From Ophioceras dolichostomum (lineage: Eukaryota > Ascomycota > Sordariomycetes > Magnaporthales > Ophioceraceae): a DNA stretch of 53,842 nucleotides. The stretch spans positions 1-53,842 of the forward strand of contig PYST01000276.1 of assembly GCA_003049485.1 (NCBI GenBank). The letters run 5' to 3'. The position numbers and the translations under genes were made by a program. Positions 34,529-45,823 of the stretch are shown piece after piece. The notes beneath the pieces were generated by a model, which worked only from the letters and a program-made list of their open reading frames with translations, was not told where the DNA came from and made no database searches. The stretch's first letter is position 1; every line of letters starts with the position of its first letter.

Positions 34529-35644
34529 TCATGAATTTCGCTTGGCTTTCTTGTCGACATGAGCATTGCCATCCTCATCGCGGGCACCAACCGGATCCGT
34601 CGTCGGCACATCTGGAAGAGCCTGGGCAAGCTTCTCGGCCTCCGCATCCTCCACCTCCTCCGCCTCGGGTTTGGCATCAGCGTCGGCTTCGCCATCAGCG
34701 GGCGCCTCGGCAGCTGACGCGGCCGGGACATCGGGGACGGGAGGGAAGAAAAGCCTAGGCAACGGAGGCCGACAAGAAGAGGCAAGAGTGAGCTGGTATG
34801 CCTTCGGGAACTCGGTACATAGGGGTGAAGTATCGTCTACTTAGCATTCGGGAGCTGGGGTAACTTACGGCAGAACCTTGTTGTACGCAACCAAGTCCTT
34901 CTTCTCAAACACAACAAACACAACCAGGTCGAACTTGTCGCTCTTGGGCGAGGTGAGGACGTCCCGGACGGCCTGGGCAGCAACGATGGCCGCATCCTCA
35001 CTAGGGTATCCGTAAACTCCAGTGCTGATCGCGCAGAACGCAATAGTACGGCAGTCATTGTCGATGGCGAGGTCTAGGCTTGTCTTGTAGCAGCTCGCGA
35101 GCAGCTCTGCGGCGGCCGGCTTGGAGTGCCAGAAGTATCTCGGGCCGACGGCGTGGATGATCTTCTTGACGGGCAGCCTGAAGCCGTCTGTGACCTTGGC
35201 TTTGCCGGTGTCGCAGCCATCTAGCTCCCCGCAGGCAGCGTGCAGCTCCTGAGCTCCGGCAGCACGGTGGATGGCACCGTCGACGCCACCACCGCCGGCC
35301 AGAGCCTCGTTCGCCGCGTTGACGATCGCATCGAGTTCGAGCTCCGTGATGCTGCCTTGGAATAGAGCGACGCGGTCGTTGAGGGCCTTGGACGGGGCTG
35401 GAATGGGGACGGGATCGTCGGGGTTGGGAGCGGACTGGGGGGAAGACGACTCTGTGGGGTTCGGATGGGCCCTGGGGATCTGGGGGAGCGCAGCGCCGGC
35501 GGGAGGGCTTGCGAGGCGGTGTGTCTTGTAGAGGAGGGACAGGTTTGGGATCTCGGAAGCTTTGATTATCGCCATCCTGAACGCGCGTCGAGCTAGCATC
35601 AACCGTCGTTCGCAGATGGAGAAGCGCCGTTGGGAGAAGGACAA
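34529..35644 (-). CDS. Macro-domain protein (ADP-ribose binding/hydrolase type)
   Basis: Two exons in coding order: 35644 (or 35578) to 34869, and 34754-34529. The 114-nt intron (GTAAGT...CCTAG, phase 2) yields 333 or 311 residues. The core is a MacroD-like macro domain: RVALFQGSITELELDAIVNA, NAANEALAGGGGVDGAIH and KKIIHAVGPRYF. Family members bind ADP-ribose and often remove mono-ADP-ribose from proteins or deacetylate O-acetyl-ADP-ribose. The second exon adds a Glu/Ala-rich acidic tail ending DKKAKRNS. Start is ambiguous. The ATG at 35578 (MAIIKASEIPNLSLLYK) looks like the usual family start. The ATG at 35644 adds 22 residues rich in Arg without acidic side chains except one Glu, which could be a mitochondrial presequence. 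Divergent from the glutaminyl-tRNA synthetase gene 537 bases away. Confidence 0.88.
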
Positions 35645-36181
35645 GGCTACTTCGTGTGGTGGGGAAACAGAATAACGCGTCTTAGAATGATGACGAAAGC
35701 GGGGTACAAAATGCCTCTAGTGGTGATGGAGAAGAGTTGGGCTGTGGAAAAAGATTGAGAGCTTCCAATTGATCCTGATGATTACCAAAAAGAGTGGCAA
35801 ATAACCATAACAACCCCCAGGGCGAAGCAATATTTTCTTTGAATGGTGGTGCCTGCCCGCCCTGTCTTGTTGCCGTCTTCTGCGATGATGGTTGACGCAC
35901 TGCCCTGTCCCGGACCTGCCGATTATGCCAAGGAGCAAGTGGCCCAAGCTCCTTCAATGCCACTCAAGACTGAAAGTTTATCTTATCGCGAGTCTGGAGG
36001 GGCACGGTTAGTCACCCCTCCTCTCCCTTCAAACACGAAAAACCCCCTTTGAGTCATCAGATGTTGTGATAACTGGCTAATCTCACCTGTTCTCACCCTC
36101 GACTCTGGTGGAAATCCTCTTCGAATTCCCTCCAATTCCCTTTTCGATAAAGCCAATTGGATTGATAGAAAGTCCCAAATC
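35645..36181. other. Divergent promoter region, macro-domain gene and GlnRS
   Basis: A 537-base shared upstream region. No further gene, and no binding site that I can name with confidence. Confidence 0.4.
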
Positions 36182-38236
36182 ATGGCGGAAGCTATCACCG
36201 AAGGGGCGGCCAAGCTGCAGCTCGACGAGGAGACCGGAGAGATGGTCTCCAAGAGCGAGTTGAAGAAGAGACTTCAGAAGCGAGCCAGGAAGGCCGCTGC
36301 GGCCAAGGCGAAGGACTCTGCCGCCGCGAACCCTCCAGCTGGAGGCGCCGGTGGCAAAGCTGCGCCGAAGTCCGCTGCGAAGCCCGCCGAGAAGCCCGAA
36401 GAGACCATCCTCGACCCGGAAGCCATGTTCAAACAGGGCTTCCTCGACGAGGTGTTCAAGAACCGCCCGATGAAGCCCGTCTTCACCCGATTCCCCCCAG
36501 AGCCGAACGGCTACCTCCACATCGGCCACGCGAAGGCCATCGCGGTCAACTTCGGATTCGCGCGGTTTCACGGCGGAGAGTGCTATCTGCGGTACGACGA
36601 CACGAACCCAGAGGCCGAGGAGGAGAAGTACTTCACTTCGATCGAGGAGATGGTCCGGTGGCTGGGCTTCTCGCCGTACAAGATCACGTACTCCAGCGAC
36701 AACTTCGACCAGCTGTACGAGCTGGCCGAGAAGCTCATCGAGCTCGGCAGGGCCTACGTGTGCAAGTGCAGCGACACCGAGATCAAGATCCAGCGTGGTG
36801 GGGAGAAGGGCAAGATCCCACGCACGCGATGCGCACACGCGAACCAGACGCCCGAGGAGAACCTGGCCAAGTTCAGGGACATGCGCGACGGGAAGTACAA
36901 GCCGCAGGAGGCCTTTTTGAGAATGAAGCAGGACATCACCAACGGTAACCCCCAGATGTGGGATCTGGCGGCGTATCGGGTCTTGGAGAAGGAGCACCAT
37001 CGGACTGGAGACCGGTGGAAGATATACCCTGTGAGTTTTTCCCTTCTCAGATGCCACGTGCTTAGTGACTAACGCCTTGCTTTAGACTTACGACTTCACT
37101 CACTGCTTGTGTGATTCTTTCGAGGGGATCACACATTCACTGTGCACCGTCGAGTTCGTCCAGGCTAGGGAAAGCTACGAGTGGCTGAATTCCACTCTAG
37201 GCGTGTATGAGCCTCAGCAGCGCGAGTACGGTCGGCTCAACCTTGGCGGCACGGTGCTCTCTAAGCGGAAGATTAAGAAGCTGGTGGATCAGGGCTACGT
37301 CCGTGGCTGGGATGACCCGCGCCTCTTCACACTGATCGCAGTCAAGCGTCGCGGTGTCCCACCAGGTGCCATCCTGGAGTTCGTCAATGAGCTCGGAGTC
37401 ACCACGACGGGTTCCGTTATCCAGATCAAGCGCTTCGAGCAGTCCGTCCGGAGGTATCTCGAGCGGACTGTCCCACGGCTGATGGTGGTGCTAGACCCTC
37501 TTCCCGTGGTGATCGAGGATGCGGATGACCTGGAGGGCAAGCCTCTCGCCGTCCCGTTCTCCCCCAAGGACCCCGCCATGGGCTCACACGACATAGTCTT
37601 CACCAAGAAGGTCTACATCGACCGCTCCGACTTCCGCGAGGAGGACAGCAAGGACTACTTCCGCCTCGCGCCGGGCAAGTCGGTTGGCCTCCTCCAGGTG
37701 CCTTTCCCGATCAAGGCGGTGTCGTTCAGCAAGGACGAGGCCACGGGCAAGATCACCGAGGTCCGCGCCGTCCTCGACCGCGAGAAGAAGAAGCCCAAGG
37801 CCTACATCCAGTGGGTGCCCGAGGGCTCGCGCGTCTGCGAGGTCCGCATCCACAACCAGCTCTTCAATTCGGAGAACCCGGACAGCGTCGAGGCTGGCTT
37901 CCTCTCGGACATCAACCCCGAGAGCGAGATAATCTACCCCAACGCTCTTGTCGAGAGCGGCTTTGACGAGGTCAAGAGGCGCGCTCCCTGGCCTGAGGCG
38001 GCGGGCGAGAGCGAGCTTGGCAAGGGAGGACCCGAGAGTGTGCGGTTCCAGGCCACGCGGGTGGCGTACTTTGTGAGACTTCCCCTCCACTTTCGCGATT
38101 CGATTTTTTTTTTATCAACGTAGTGTTCATGCATGCTAATCTGGTTGTTTAATAGGCTATGGACTCTGATAGCACGGACGACAAGATTATTCTCAACAGA
38201 ATCGTCTCGCTCAAGGAGGACGCGGGCAAAAGCTAG
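36182..38236 (+). CDS. GLN4: Glutaminyl-tRNA synthetase, cytosolic
   Basis: Three exons, 36182-37030, 37086-38072 and 38156-38236, give 638 residues. Introns are 55 and 83 nt, both phase 0, with GACTAAC and GCTAAT branch sites. It charges tRNA-Gln with glutamine. Residues 1-75 form a Lys/Ala-rich appendage of the kind that aids tRNA binding in eukaryotic enzymes. The class I catalytic core starts with FPPEPNGYLHIGHAKA, where the HIGH motif is residues 113-116. The KMSKS equivalent is VLSKRK at 340-345. YDDTNPEAEEEKYF, HCLCDSFEGITHSLCTVEF and the C-terminal anticodon-binding beta-barrel (about residues 400-620) are all present and intact. The long N-terminal domain of the yeast enzyme is much reduced here, as in many filamentous fungi. 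The short third exon encodes the terminal DSTDDKIILNRIVSLKEDAG. Confidence 0.97.
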
Positions 38237-40080
38237 ACTTCACGAATGTGTGATGCTTGGTTTCGAAGCCATGTTGCAGTGACAGGAAAAATAAAAACGG
38301 GGGCGTTGCTGGTGATTTGGCAGATAGGCGGGATCTATAGAGCGTGAACTTCTTCCCTTCCTTTGGGCATCTGCATGTTGTTCTTTTCATTCGCATTCCT
38401 TGGGCAAACAGCTTTTGTACCTAACACTTTGTTGTTATCGACAGTCGCGCTGTGGGTGCTGTCCCAACGATGCGAGGGGTTAGCCACGCCAGAACCTAAG
38501 ACTCAATCGAGGATAAAGCACCCAAAGCTCCAATTGTGGCATCGAAGACGAATGTACGGCGTAGGTAGGATGAGGTATGAATCTCAGCCTTTCGGAAATA
38601 CGGTAATCCGCTTGCCAACACACCCAGTGGTTCGAATACAGCCTGAAATGGCGGGCTGGTAGCAGAACTCAAACCTGGCAACTCCCTCGTTACACCAGAT
38701 GGGATCATCCAAAATCATGGTGTGCCTCGGAGTACCAGGGGCAAACCGAACGCTGATAGTGAAGAGCAGTTTGTCCAGTCAGCCACCCACTCAGCCAGCT
38801 CGTCCACCATCGAATTTCTGGTTTGGTTCAAATCATGCGGCGGCCCTCCCGTGGCACAGACAGGAGTTGGAGTTTGTGTTCCTGTGGTGCGGCTCCTCGC
38901 GGGGGGCACACACAGCATTTTAGCCGTCGTGCCAGTGCCAGATGGGAGGCATCGCCACACAGGCAGAGGAGAAAGGCACTTGAATGCGCCAACGGGCGGC
39001 GCTCATTGGGCGGATACGGGGCTTACATACGACGCTGGAGGGAAGCCAGCCAGCACCCCCTCTGGTTGAGGACAGGGGCCTGAGACGTGACGACGGGCGG
39101 GCGTTTGTTTCAACCTTGCACACCATCAAAAATCTCCCGGTCCAATCAACTGGCAGCAGCTTGCCTCCCGCTAGCAAGTTCGACACGACGGCGGCGGCAT
39201 TTGGAACTTGGGGGAAAAAAAAACGACACGGAGTGTTGTTCCTCTAATTGTGATCTGGCTGAATTTTCACCTTGCGTTTTCTTCTTCTAGTCGAAGAGGA
39301 GGACTTGAAACGGCGTTTGTGCACCCAGGAGGCAGGACAGTCTGAAGGTTCAGTTCAGTTGAGCTCGAGGGGCACAGCGTCCCCTTCCCCCTCTTCCTCA
39401 CAGCCCTGGGCCTCTTCCCCCGCCGACGTGACGTGACGTGATGAGACGATGGAGTTTGGACGAAGCGGCGGCGATGGCGAGGCGGGCGGCTTGCTTGAGA
39501 TCTCTCTTCGTATCTTATGTATCTTTCACCCCTTGCAGCGTCCTCCCCTGGTCCTTGCGGACGATCCTTTATGGGATCGTGTGTGTCGTTGGTAGGTACC
39601 ACTGCTTCTCCTTGCTGTTCGCCCATCCCATCCCATCCCGCCTGTCCCGGATCGACTTGCGTCAAATCAACTCGTGTCATGCACAGAAAGACCCTCGTCT
39701 CAGAGCTTTTCTGCCTTGCTTGCTCTCTGTCTCTTTTTTCATTTTTCTCTCCTTCCCTTGCGATGAACGAACGGGTTCTTCCCCGGATTCTCTTGTCTCC
39801 AACGTCCCAGACGCATCCCGTCAAACTCAATTCCATTCTCCATCTCAACCTTATTTTTCTTTGTTTATTCTTTCGTGATCGAGCTGTGAGCAATCCCCTC
39901 GAACATAAAAAGTCGCACACAATTCGATATGCTACCTAGAAGGTAGCCCTGGCCGGCTCCAGCAATAACGATCCAGAGAGGAGGCCTGGTGGTGGCCCGG
40001 CTGGTCTAGTGGGCCACCGAGGAGTGAGCGGGGCCTAGCAGCCCTACGATCTGAAAACTGATCGCGATCGCATCACGACC
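38237..40080. other. Long intergenic region upstream of the large membrane-protein gene
   Basis: About 1.8 kb. Frames of up to 217 codons (minus, 39267-39920) overlap frames on the other strand and look non-coding. The last 500 bases are pyrimidine-rich, consistent with a long 5' leader; a GTAGGT at about 39591 could open a leader intron. It contains the CRE-like repeat listed separately. Confidence 0.4.
39425..39444 (+). promoter_or_regulatory. Tandem CRE-like half sites
   Basis: GACGTGACGTGACGTGATGA contains three overlapping TGACGT/GACGTGA units with 5-base periodicity. TGACGT is the half site for bZIP ATF/CREB proteins. It lies about 640 bases upstream of the ATG at 40081. Function is inference. 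Confidence 0.3.
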
Positions 40081-43000
40081 ATGTCGTACCAAGAGTACGC
40101 GCAACTAGGGAAGGGCAGGAATAATAGTGATGGTGCTCGGCGAGGAGGAGGAGGCGGAGGAGAGAGTGCTGTTAATAACAGCAGTAACACCACCGGAGTG
40201 AGGCCCGCGAGGCAACGCAGCGACACAGTCGGGACCGCAGAACGACCATACGTCGGCAGCCACATATCCTTCAGCGCACCAAGACGATACACGCAGATGC
40301 CGCCATCCACAGCCATGCCAGCGGGGGCAGCAGCCCCAGTCGGAGCGCCGAGCCCAACATCCAGCACATCGAGCACGTCGTTAAGCCCGTCCAACTCGGC
40401 GTCGCAGAAAGGCTTCCACCACGCCACCACCGCCGGAACAGCACCCTTCACCGGCCTCTCTCTGGCGCAACTGAAGGAGCAGCTCGAGCTCAACGGCGGC
40501 GGCGGCGCCGGCGGCGCCGACAGGAAGCCCGAGCTAATCGTGGACGCGCCCATGCCTTGGCGACCGTTCTACCTGCAGCGGCGCATCCTAGCCACGTACC
40601 TCGTGATATTCGTCGCACTGATCGTCGTGCTGGAAGCCACGCTGCAGCTGTCCTCGGGGGGCGGGTCGGCGTCTGTAACAGGAGGAGGAGGGCTTGGCCC
40701 TGCGGACAACAGGAGTCTGCGGTTCGGCTGGCAGCTGCTGCCGGCGGCGGGGCTGGCCTTGGTGTGCGGGCTGTGGCACCGCGTCGAGTACCAGGCGAAG
40801 AGCTCGGCGCCCTGGATACGGATGTCGAAAGGCCCTGCCGACGCGGAGAGGACGCTGTTGTTGGACTATACCACGGTGATACAGCCGGTGGCGCTGGTGA
40901 AAGCGCTGAAGAACAAGGACTTCATCGCGGCTGCGGCTGTGGCGGTCTCGTTGCTGCTCCAGGGGGCGGTTATCGTCTCGACGGGGCTGATCGCGCCCAG
41001 CCTGCTGACCGTGGTGGACTCGAACGCGCAGTTGGTGCTGCGGAGCAGGTTTGCGGAAGATGCCGGCGCGCTGGCGAACGCGGGATCTCTGTCACTGTTT
41101 CATGTGGCGGGCTTGCAGCAGCAGAGCGGCGTCAGTCAGGCGTATCCGGACGGCGTTGCGAGCAGGTTTGCGTACCAGCAGTTCGGAACTGCGGATTCGT
41201 TGCCTGTGGGCTCGCAACTTAGCGCTACGGTGGACGGCTTCTTCTCGAACCTCTCCTGCGAAACCGCGCAGCTGGCGGTCGGGGGCGTGCGAGCCACGAG
41301 GCTGCTACAACAGTTCGACACCACCGTTAGCACATCGACCTGCTCGGTCACGATGCAGGTCTCTGGCTCCGCGCTTGCCCGGCGCGCAAATGAGACGGTC
41401 ATGTTCCTACAGTTCGGTCGTGGTGGCTGCTCCGGATCAACTGCTGCTGAGAACCAGCGCGTCTTGGTGATTGCTGGCGTTGCGAGCATCGAGACGAACG
41501 TCTCCGGGCTAGGGAACGTTACTATTGCCGTGAACGGCACGATCCCGCGCTCCGTGCAACTTCTATGCCGACCAGGATACAGCATTACTAAGCTCAACGT
41601 CGTCAAGAACGGCACGGCGGCGTCTACTACGTCGTCTCTGGTCCAGGCCCAGCTGGCGGCGTCGTCGTCTGCTACTGCGCAGGCCACGTTACGCAATATC
41701 AGCGGCTGGGATATCGCCAACGCCGTCTTCAACTCCTACCGCGATTCCAGTGTGGGCGCCGTCCAAGCCACCGACTCTGCCTTCCCGGCTTTCATCCCCG
41801 AGGAACCGCAGCAGGGCCAACTATTGCAGCGCGTCGTCGTCGACCCCATGATGCGCTTCGCCCTAGGCTTGAAGCTCAAGGAACAGGGAAGCCTCCCGAG
41901 CGCCGATGCGTTCCTTGATGCGAACGCCCTGGCTGGCTTGGCGACGGACTATTTCCAGCACCACTCGGCCCTCCTCGCCCACACCTCGGCGCTCTCGCAG
42001 CGGGAATCGGTGCCCGCGACTGGCACTTCCGCCGCCAGGAGCGAGCGGCTCGTTGCCGGCGCCGTCCCTGTGCACCTTACCGTCTCCATCTTGGCGGTGT
42101 GCATCGTCCTGACGGTGGCTCTGTCGCTTCTCGTCCCCGTCAGGGGCATCCTGCCACGCGACCCCGGGACGCTGATGGACACGGCGGCCCTGCTGGGCCA
42201 CAGCAAGCCGCTGCTCCAGGCGCTGCGCGGAACAGGCGGCGCCGACGTGGCCACGCTCTGGGACCGGCTCGGGATGGCGTATTTCTACACTGGCGTCGAG
42301 GCCTACGAGCAGGAGTACACGGGCGGGAACGGCTACTTCAGGATATTCGGCGGCCCGCTGGCAGGAGAGGCTGTCCTCGGATACGGAGATCCCGACGCGT
42401 CGTCGTGGTCGCACCCTCTCGGGATGCACCCGCTGCTCAGGGCGCTGCTGTTCATCGTCCTCGCGGGCCTCATAGCCTCGCTAGAGGGGACGCTCCGGTG
42501 GTCAGATGCCAACGACGGGCTCGCCACCGTCTCCGACAACCCGGTAGCGAGCATACTCTGGACAGGGGTCCCCGCATCCATCATCGCCCTGGTCGCTATG
42601 TACCTGGGCCTGGTGGACTTCTTCGTGCGAGCCCTGGCGCCGTTCGTGGAGCTGACGCGAACTGGGTCGTTCCGGAGCATGACCACCAACTTCCTGGACA
42701 AGACAACCCACTTCGTGGTCCTCGAGTCCGTCAAGACGCGGAACTTCGCCGTCCTCTTCTCGACGGTGGCCATGTCGATCGGGGTGCTGCTACCGACCTT
42801 CGTCGCACCCTTGTTCGTCGCCAGCGCCGCGCCCGGCGTGGCCACGATCCAGATCCAGACGCAGGACTTCTTCGAGGCCGGCAGAGCCGTGGCGGCGGGT
42901 GGCGATTTCGGGAGCGGTGGCAACGCCGCGAGCGTCGCTACCTCGCTCGTGCTGGACGCGAATGTGTCTTTCTCGCCGTTCACGTTCCAGGACCTGGCGT

Positions 43001-44592
43001 TCCCGCGAGTGGCGATCCTTCCCAGCACTCGATTCACGAACGGGATCGGTTCAAGCAACAATGTTCCCGATAGCGCTATAATCTCTGCTACGCTGCCAGC
43101 CATTCGATCTTCCCTGTCTTGCAGGATATTCAGACAAGCGGACATCCGTGTGAACCTGACGAATAACTACCGGACTAGCAGCGGCGTCTTCGTCAACCCC
43201 CTGCGGATCGACGTCCCAGGGGTGCCGGCCAGAGGCACGGCGGAGGACCAGGCGAGCACGTTCATCATCTCGACTGCCGCGCAGACCACCCAGAACACCG
43301 GAACATCGGCGTCGCCGAGCTTAGCCGCCATCGACCGAAACGCATTCTTCGGAGCAGCGAAGTTCGTGGCCGCGGCCGGCGGCGGACGCGGCGCCTGGGT
43401 CTACGCCTGGGGCCAGCTCGAGAACGCGAACACGAACTCCGCCGCCGTTAAGTCCGTCTTCGCGCTAACCTGCAACGAGACGATGCAGCGCGTCGGCGTC
43501 TCCACCACCTTCAGGGGCCCCAGCCTCGCCATCGACTCCTCCCGCCCCCCGGTACCTATCGAGTCGACCTCCCGCGATTTGGCCGTCTTCGTCGTCGTGC
43601 CGAGCGAGCTCGAGTCGACGTACGCGGGCTTGGTCAACATCTCGACGCCGCACCTGCTCGACGGATTCTTCGCGTCGCTGGTGTCGTCGCGATTCGCGGT
43701 CCCCGTGGAGATGCTGGGCGGCCTTGGCCTTGACAACGACCAGGCCGTGGCGATGGCGATCGTTGCGCAGCACAAGATCATCAGGGCGCAGATGGTCAGT
43801 GCCTTCAGCAGGAGGGCGACCGACCCGGGCGTTTCGTCGTCCAACACGAGCAGCACCCCCTTCGCTTCTGCTGCTGCGGCCATCGAGGCGGACTCGAACA
43901 CCGTGGGCGTGTCTGGCTCGATAACGTTCCCGGCCACGTTGCAGATGCCGCCGTCTTCCTTATCCTCACTATCTTCCACCGCTGCTTCCACATCATCATC
44001 ATCATCTCCCCCACCACGCCTCCGCCTCCACCAAGACTTCGTCGCAACCCGCATCCTCCAGTCCTTCCTCGCCGCCATCCTCCTTCTCTCCGCTGCGACC
44101 TGGGTCCTCATGCCGCGCACCAACATCCTCCCGCGCCTCGGCGGACTCGGCGCGTCGCCCTTCAGCATCGCGAGCGTGGCGGCCCTGCTCGCGGACGGCA
44201 ACGTCTTCGGCCTGCTGGGGCGCGCCGCCGAGTGGAAGCCGCTCGACGACCTGCGGGACGTGTTTCGCGACGGCCTGCACGTCACGATGAGGTTCCGCCT
44301 GGGGTGGGACGAGGTCCGGTCGAGGGATCGGAGCAGGAATAGGAGTAGGACGAGGACGAGGTGGCAATTGCTGCAGAGGCAGATCTCGCCTGCTTCTAGA
44401 GGTGTTGGTACCGCTGGTGGTACCGCTAGTGGGACTAGTGGGAGTGGAGGCGAGAGGGCCGAGGAGGTGTTTGGGATCTCGGCTGTTAGGACGGGTGGGT
44501 GGGGAGGAGGCGAGAATGTCGGGCTGGGTTTGCAGGCGAGGGTGGGGTTCCAGCAGAGGAAGTTTGTGAGGGACTGGGGGTGGAAGTCTTAG
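40081..44592 (+). CDS. Large multipass membrane protein, DUF3433-like
   Basis: Intronless, 1503 residues. Residues 1-150 are disordered (Gly run, Ser/Thr/Pro-rich). Eight or so hydrophobic segments follow, near residues 167-187, 219-235, 282-312, 660-685, 784-804, 822-850, 891-915 and 1324-1343. The layout is duplicated. Each half has paired helices, a conserved cytoplasmic-looking stretch (SSAPWIRMSKGP and LLDYTTVIQP in the first, LAPFVELTRTGSFRS in the second), another helix pair, then a long loop of about 350 residues rich in Asn-X-Ser/Thr sites. This arrangement matches the fungal DUF3433 membrane family as I recall it; the function of that family is unknown. The tail has Arg/Ser repeats (DRSRNRSRTRTR) and Gly/Ser/Thr-rich repeats. 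A surface or wall-sensing role is speculation. Confidence 0.8.
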   Translation: MSYQEYAQLGKGRNNSDGARRGGGGGGESAVNNSSNTTGVRPARQRSDTVGTAERPYVGSHISFSAPRRYTQMPPSTAMPAGAAAPVGAPSPTSSTSSTSLSPSNSASQKGFHHATTAGTAPFTGLSLAQLKEQLELNGGGGAGGADRKPELIVDAPMPWRPFYLQRRILATYLVIFVALIVVLEATLQLSSGGGSASVTGGGGLGPADNRSLRFGWQLLPAAGLALVCGLWHRVEYQAKSSAPWIRMSKGPADAERTLLLDYTTVIQPVALVKALKNKDFIAAAAVAVSLLLQGAVIVSTGLIAPSLLTVVDSNAQLVLRSRFAEDAGALANAGSLSLFHVAGLQQQSGVSQAYPDGVASRFAYQQFGTADSLPVGSQLSATVDGFFSNLSCETAQLAVGGVRATRLLQQFDTTVSTSTCSVTMQVSGSALARRANETVMFLQFGRGGCSGSTAAENQRVLVIAGVASIETNVSGLGNVTIAVNGTIPRSVQLLCRPGYSITKLNVVKNGTAASTTSSLVQAQLAASSSATAQATLRNISGWDIANAVFNSYRDSSVGAVQATDSAFPAFIPEEPQQGQLLQRVVVDPMMRFALGLKLKEQGSLPSADAFLDANALAGLATDYFQHHSALLAHTSALSQRESVPATGTSAARSERLVAGAVPVHLTVSILAVCIVLTVALSLLVPVRGILPRDPGTLMDTAALLGHSKPLLQALRGTGGADVATLWDRLGMAYFYTGVEAYEQEYTGGNGYFRIFGGPLAGEAVLGYGDPDASSWSHPLGMHPLLRALLFIVLAGLIASLEGTLRWSDANDGLATVSDNPVASILWTGVPASIIALVAMYLGLVDFFVRALAPFVELTRTGSFRSMTTNFLDKTTHFVVLESVKTRNFAVLFSTVAMSIGVLLPTFVAPLFVASAAPGVATIQIQTQDFFEAGRAVAAGGDFGSGGNAASVATSLVLDANVSFSPFTFQDLAFPRVAILPSTRFTNGIGSSNNVPDSAIISATLPAIRSSLSCRIFRQADIRVNLTNNYRTSSGVFVNPLRIDVPGVPARGTAEDQASTFIISTAAQTTQNTGTSASPSLAAIDRNAFFGAAKFVAAAGGGRGAWVYAWGQLENANTNSAAVKSVFALTCNETMQRVGVSTTFRGPSLAIDSSRPPVPIESTSRDLAVFVVVPSELESTYAGLVNISTPHLLDGFFASLVSSRFAVPVEMLGGLGLDNDQAVAMAIVAQHKIIRAQMVSAFSRRATDPGVSSSNTSSTPFASAAAAIEADSNTVGVSGSITFPATLQMPPSSLSSLSSTAASTSSSSSPPPRLRLHQDFVATRILQSFLAAILLLSAATWVLMPRTNILPRLGGLGASPFSIASVAALLADGNVFGLLGRAAEWKPLDDLRDVFRDGLHVTMRFRLGWDEVRSRDRSRNRSRTRTRWQLLQRQISPASRGVGTAGGTASGTSGSGGERAEEVFGISAVRTGGWGGGENVGLGLQARVGFQQRKFVRDWGWKS

Positions 44593-45171
44593 AGAGAGGG
44601 ATGGATGGTATTATAGCTTCCACAGAGAGGGGAGGGATTGTTATAGTGTTACTATCACCTCTTGGATAGCGATACCGGGCTGCGTCCAGGGACAGGATGG
44701 GAGCTCGCGTGCGTGTAAAGGATACTTGCTTTTTTTTCCCTGTGCTTTTGTTTCCTCAGTGTCTTCTCTGTTTACTCTTCCTTTTGTTATGGGCGGTGGC
44801 GTTTTCTGCGTGGAGACTAGGTGGTCCGATACCATGGCGTTGTAAAGCCTCTTTCTTCGATTGCAAGGCGTTCGCGTCTCGTGTCTCAAGATGCGCTGAC
44901 GAGGGTACGGCCTGGTCCACAGGTGCCTCGGCAGGTAGGTTACCTACCTAGGTAGCGAGGTATTTTGTTTCGTATCCGCCAGCATGGTACCTGCATCGCA
45001 CCGTACGATACGCCGCAGGATCCATGACGGTATGATGAGAACTGCAGTCCAAAATGCAATACATCACACTACATTCCAAAGTTTGACTCAGTGGCACAGG
45101 TGTTACACCTGTATCCTGGACCGGCTGGCTGGATGATGTGCTCCAGAGGGTACTACTGCTCAGTTGATTGC
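44593..45171. other. Intergenic, 3' side of the membrane-protein gene
   Basis: No gene. Contains the perfect 12-base palindrome CTACCTAGGTAG at about 44944-44955, embedded in repeated ACCTA/TAGGT words. Similar short words occur elsewhere in the window's spacers. Confidence 0.4.
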
Positions 45172-45179
45172 TATAAAGG
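45172..45179 (+). promoter_or_regulatory. TATA-like element
   Basis: TATAAAGG in TTGCTATAAAGGGCG, about 650 bases upstream of the ATG at 45824. It could serve that gene with a long leader; assignment is tentative. Confidence 0.3.
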
Positions 45180-45823
45180 GCGGCCACATACTCCTGTCCC
45201 GACAGTCCCGTCCAGCTTCAACCCCCTTCTCAAACTATTACCTACTACTACTGCTACCAACAGACACTTTTGGCCCTGGTCACACTCATCGTCTCGACTC
45301 CGCGCACCTAGACTCGATGTTCACGCTCTCTCAGTGTTGCCTCTATCTCTTGCTGGTTTCTTTTTCGTTTTCGCTGTCCTAGCTCAGAAAATCAAGAAAC
45401 CCCAGGAACCCAAGAGAGTGAACCACCCTGGCACTGCGATGTGGGAGGGTCCCCACCGGATACGCTCTCCTCAACCCTTGTCTCGATGAATTCGACGACT
45501 CGTCCTTTTCCAACGTCTGAAAAAACCCAAGTCTACGCCTCCGTTCCGGAAATCACAACGGATCACGTCAACCTGCATTGACTGGACGGATAACCTTAAA
45601 CCTAGTAGATTATAGGCTTTTGTTCAGTTTTCCTATATTACGAAGGTCCTTTCTCGAATCATTTCAAATCAGAATCCCTCAGTACCTCGCTCGCTCTTTC
45701 TCTTTCTCTCAAATTATAATTTTGCAAATAGTCGGGTTTGCTTACCTGGCGAACACCCGGTCATCATAATAAGGCTCAACGACAGGTTTCCATCTATTGC
45801 AAGCGAGCAACTACAAAGACCAA
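45180..45823. other. Leader/promoter region of the Cys-rich secreted gene
   Basis: A CT-rich stretch of about 640 bases with a few short frames and no supported gene. Probably the 5' untranslated leader of the locus at 45824. Confidence 0.35.

Noticed and set aside
44944..44955. 12-base palindrome CTACCTAGGTAG as an operator
   Set aside because: Similar ACCTA/TAGGT words are common in these spacers, and there is no positional logic relative to a start.
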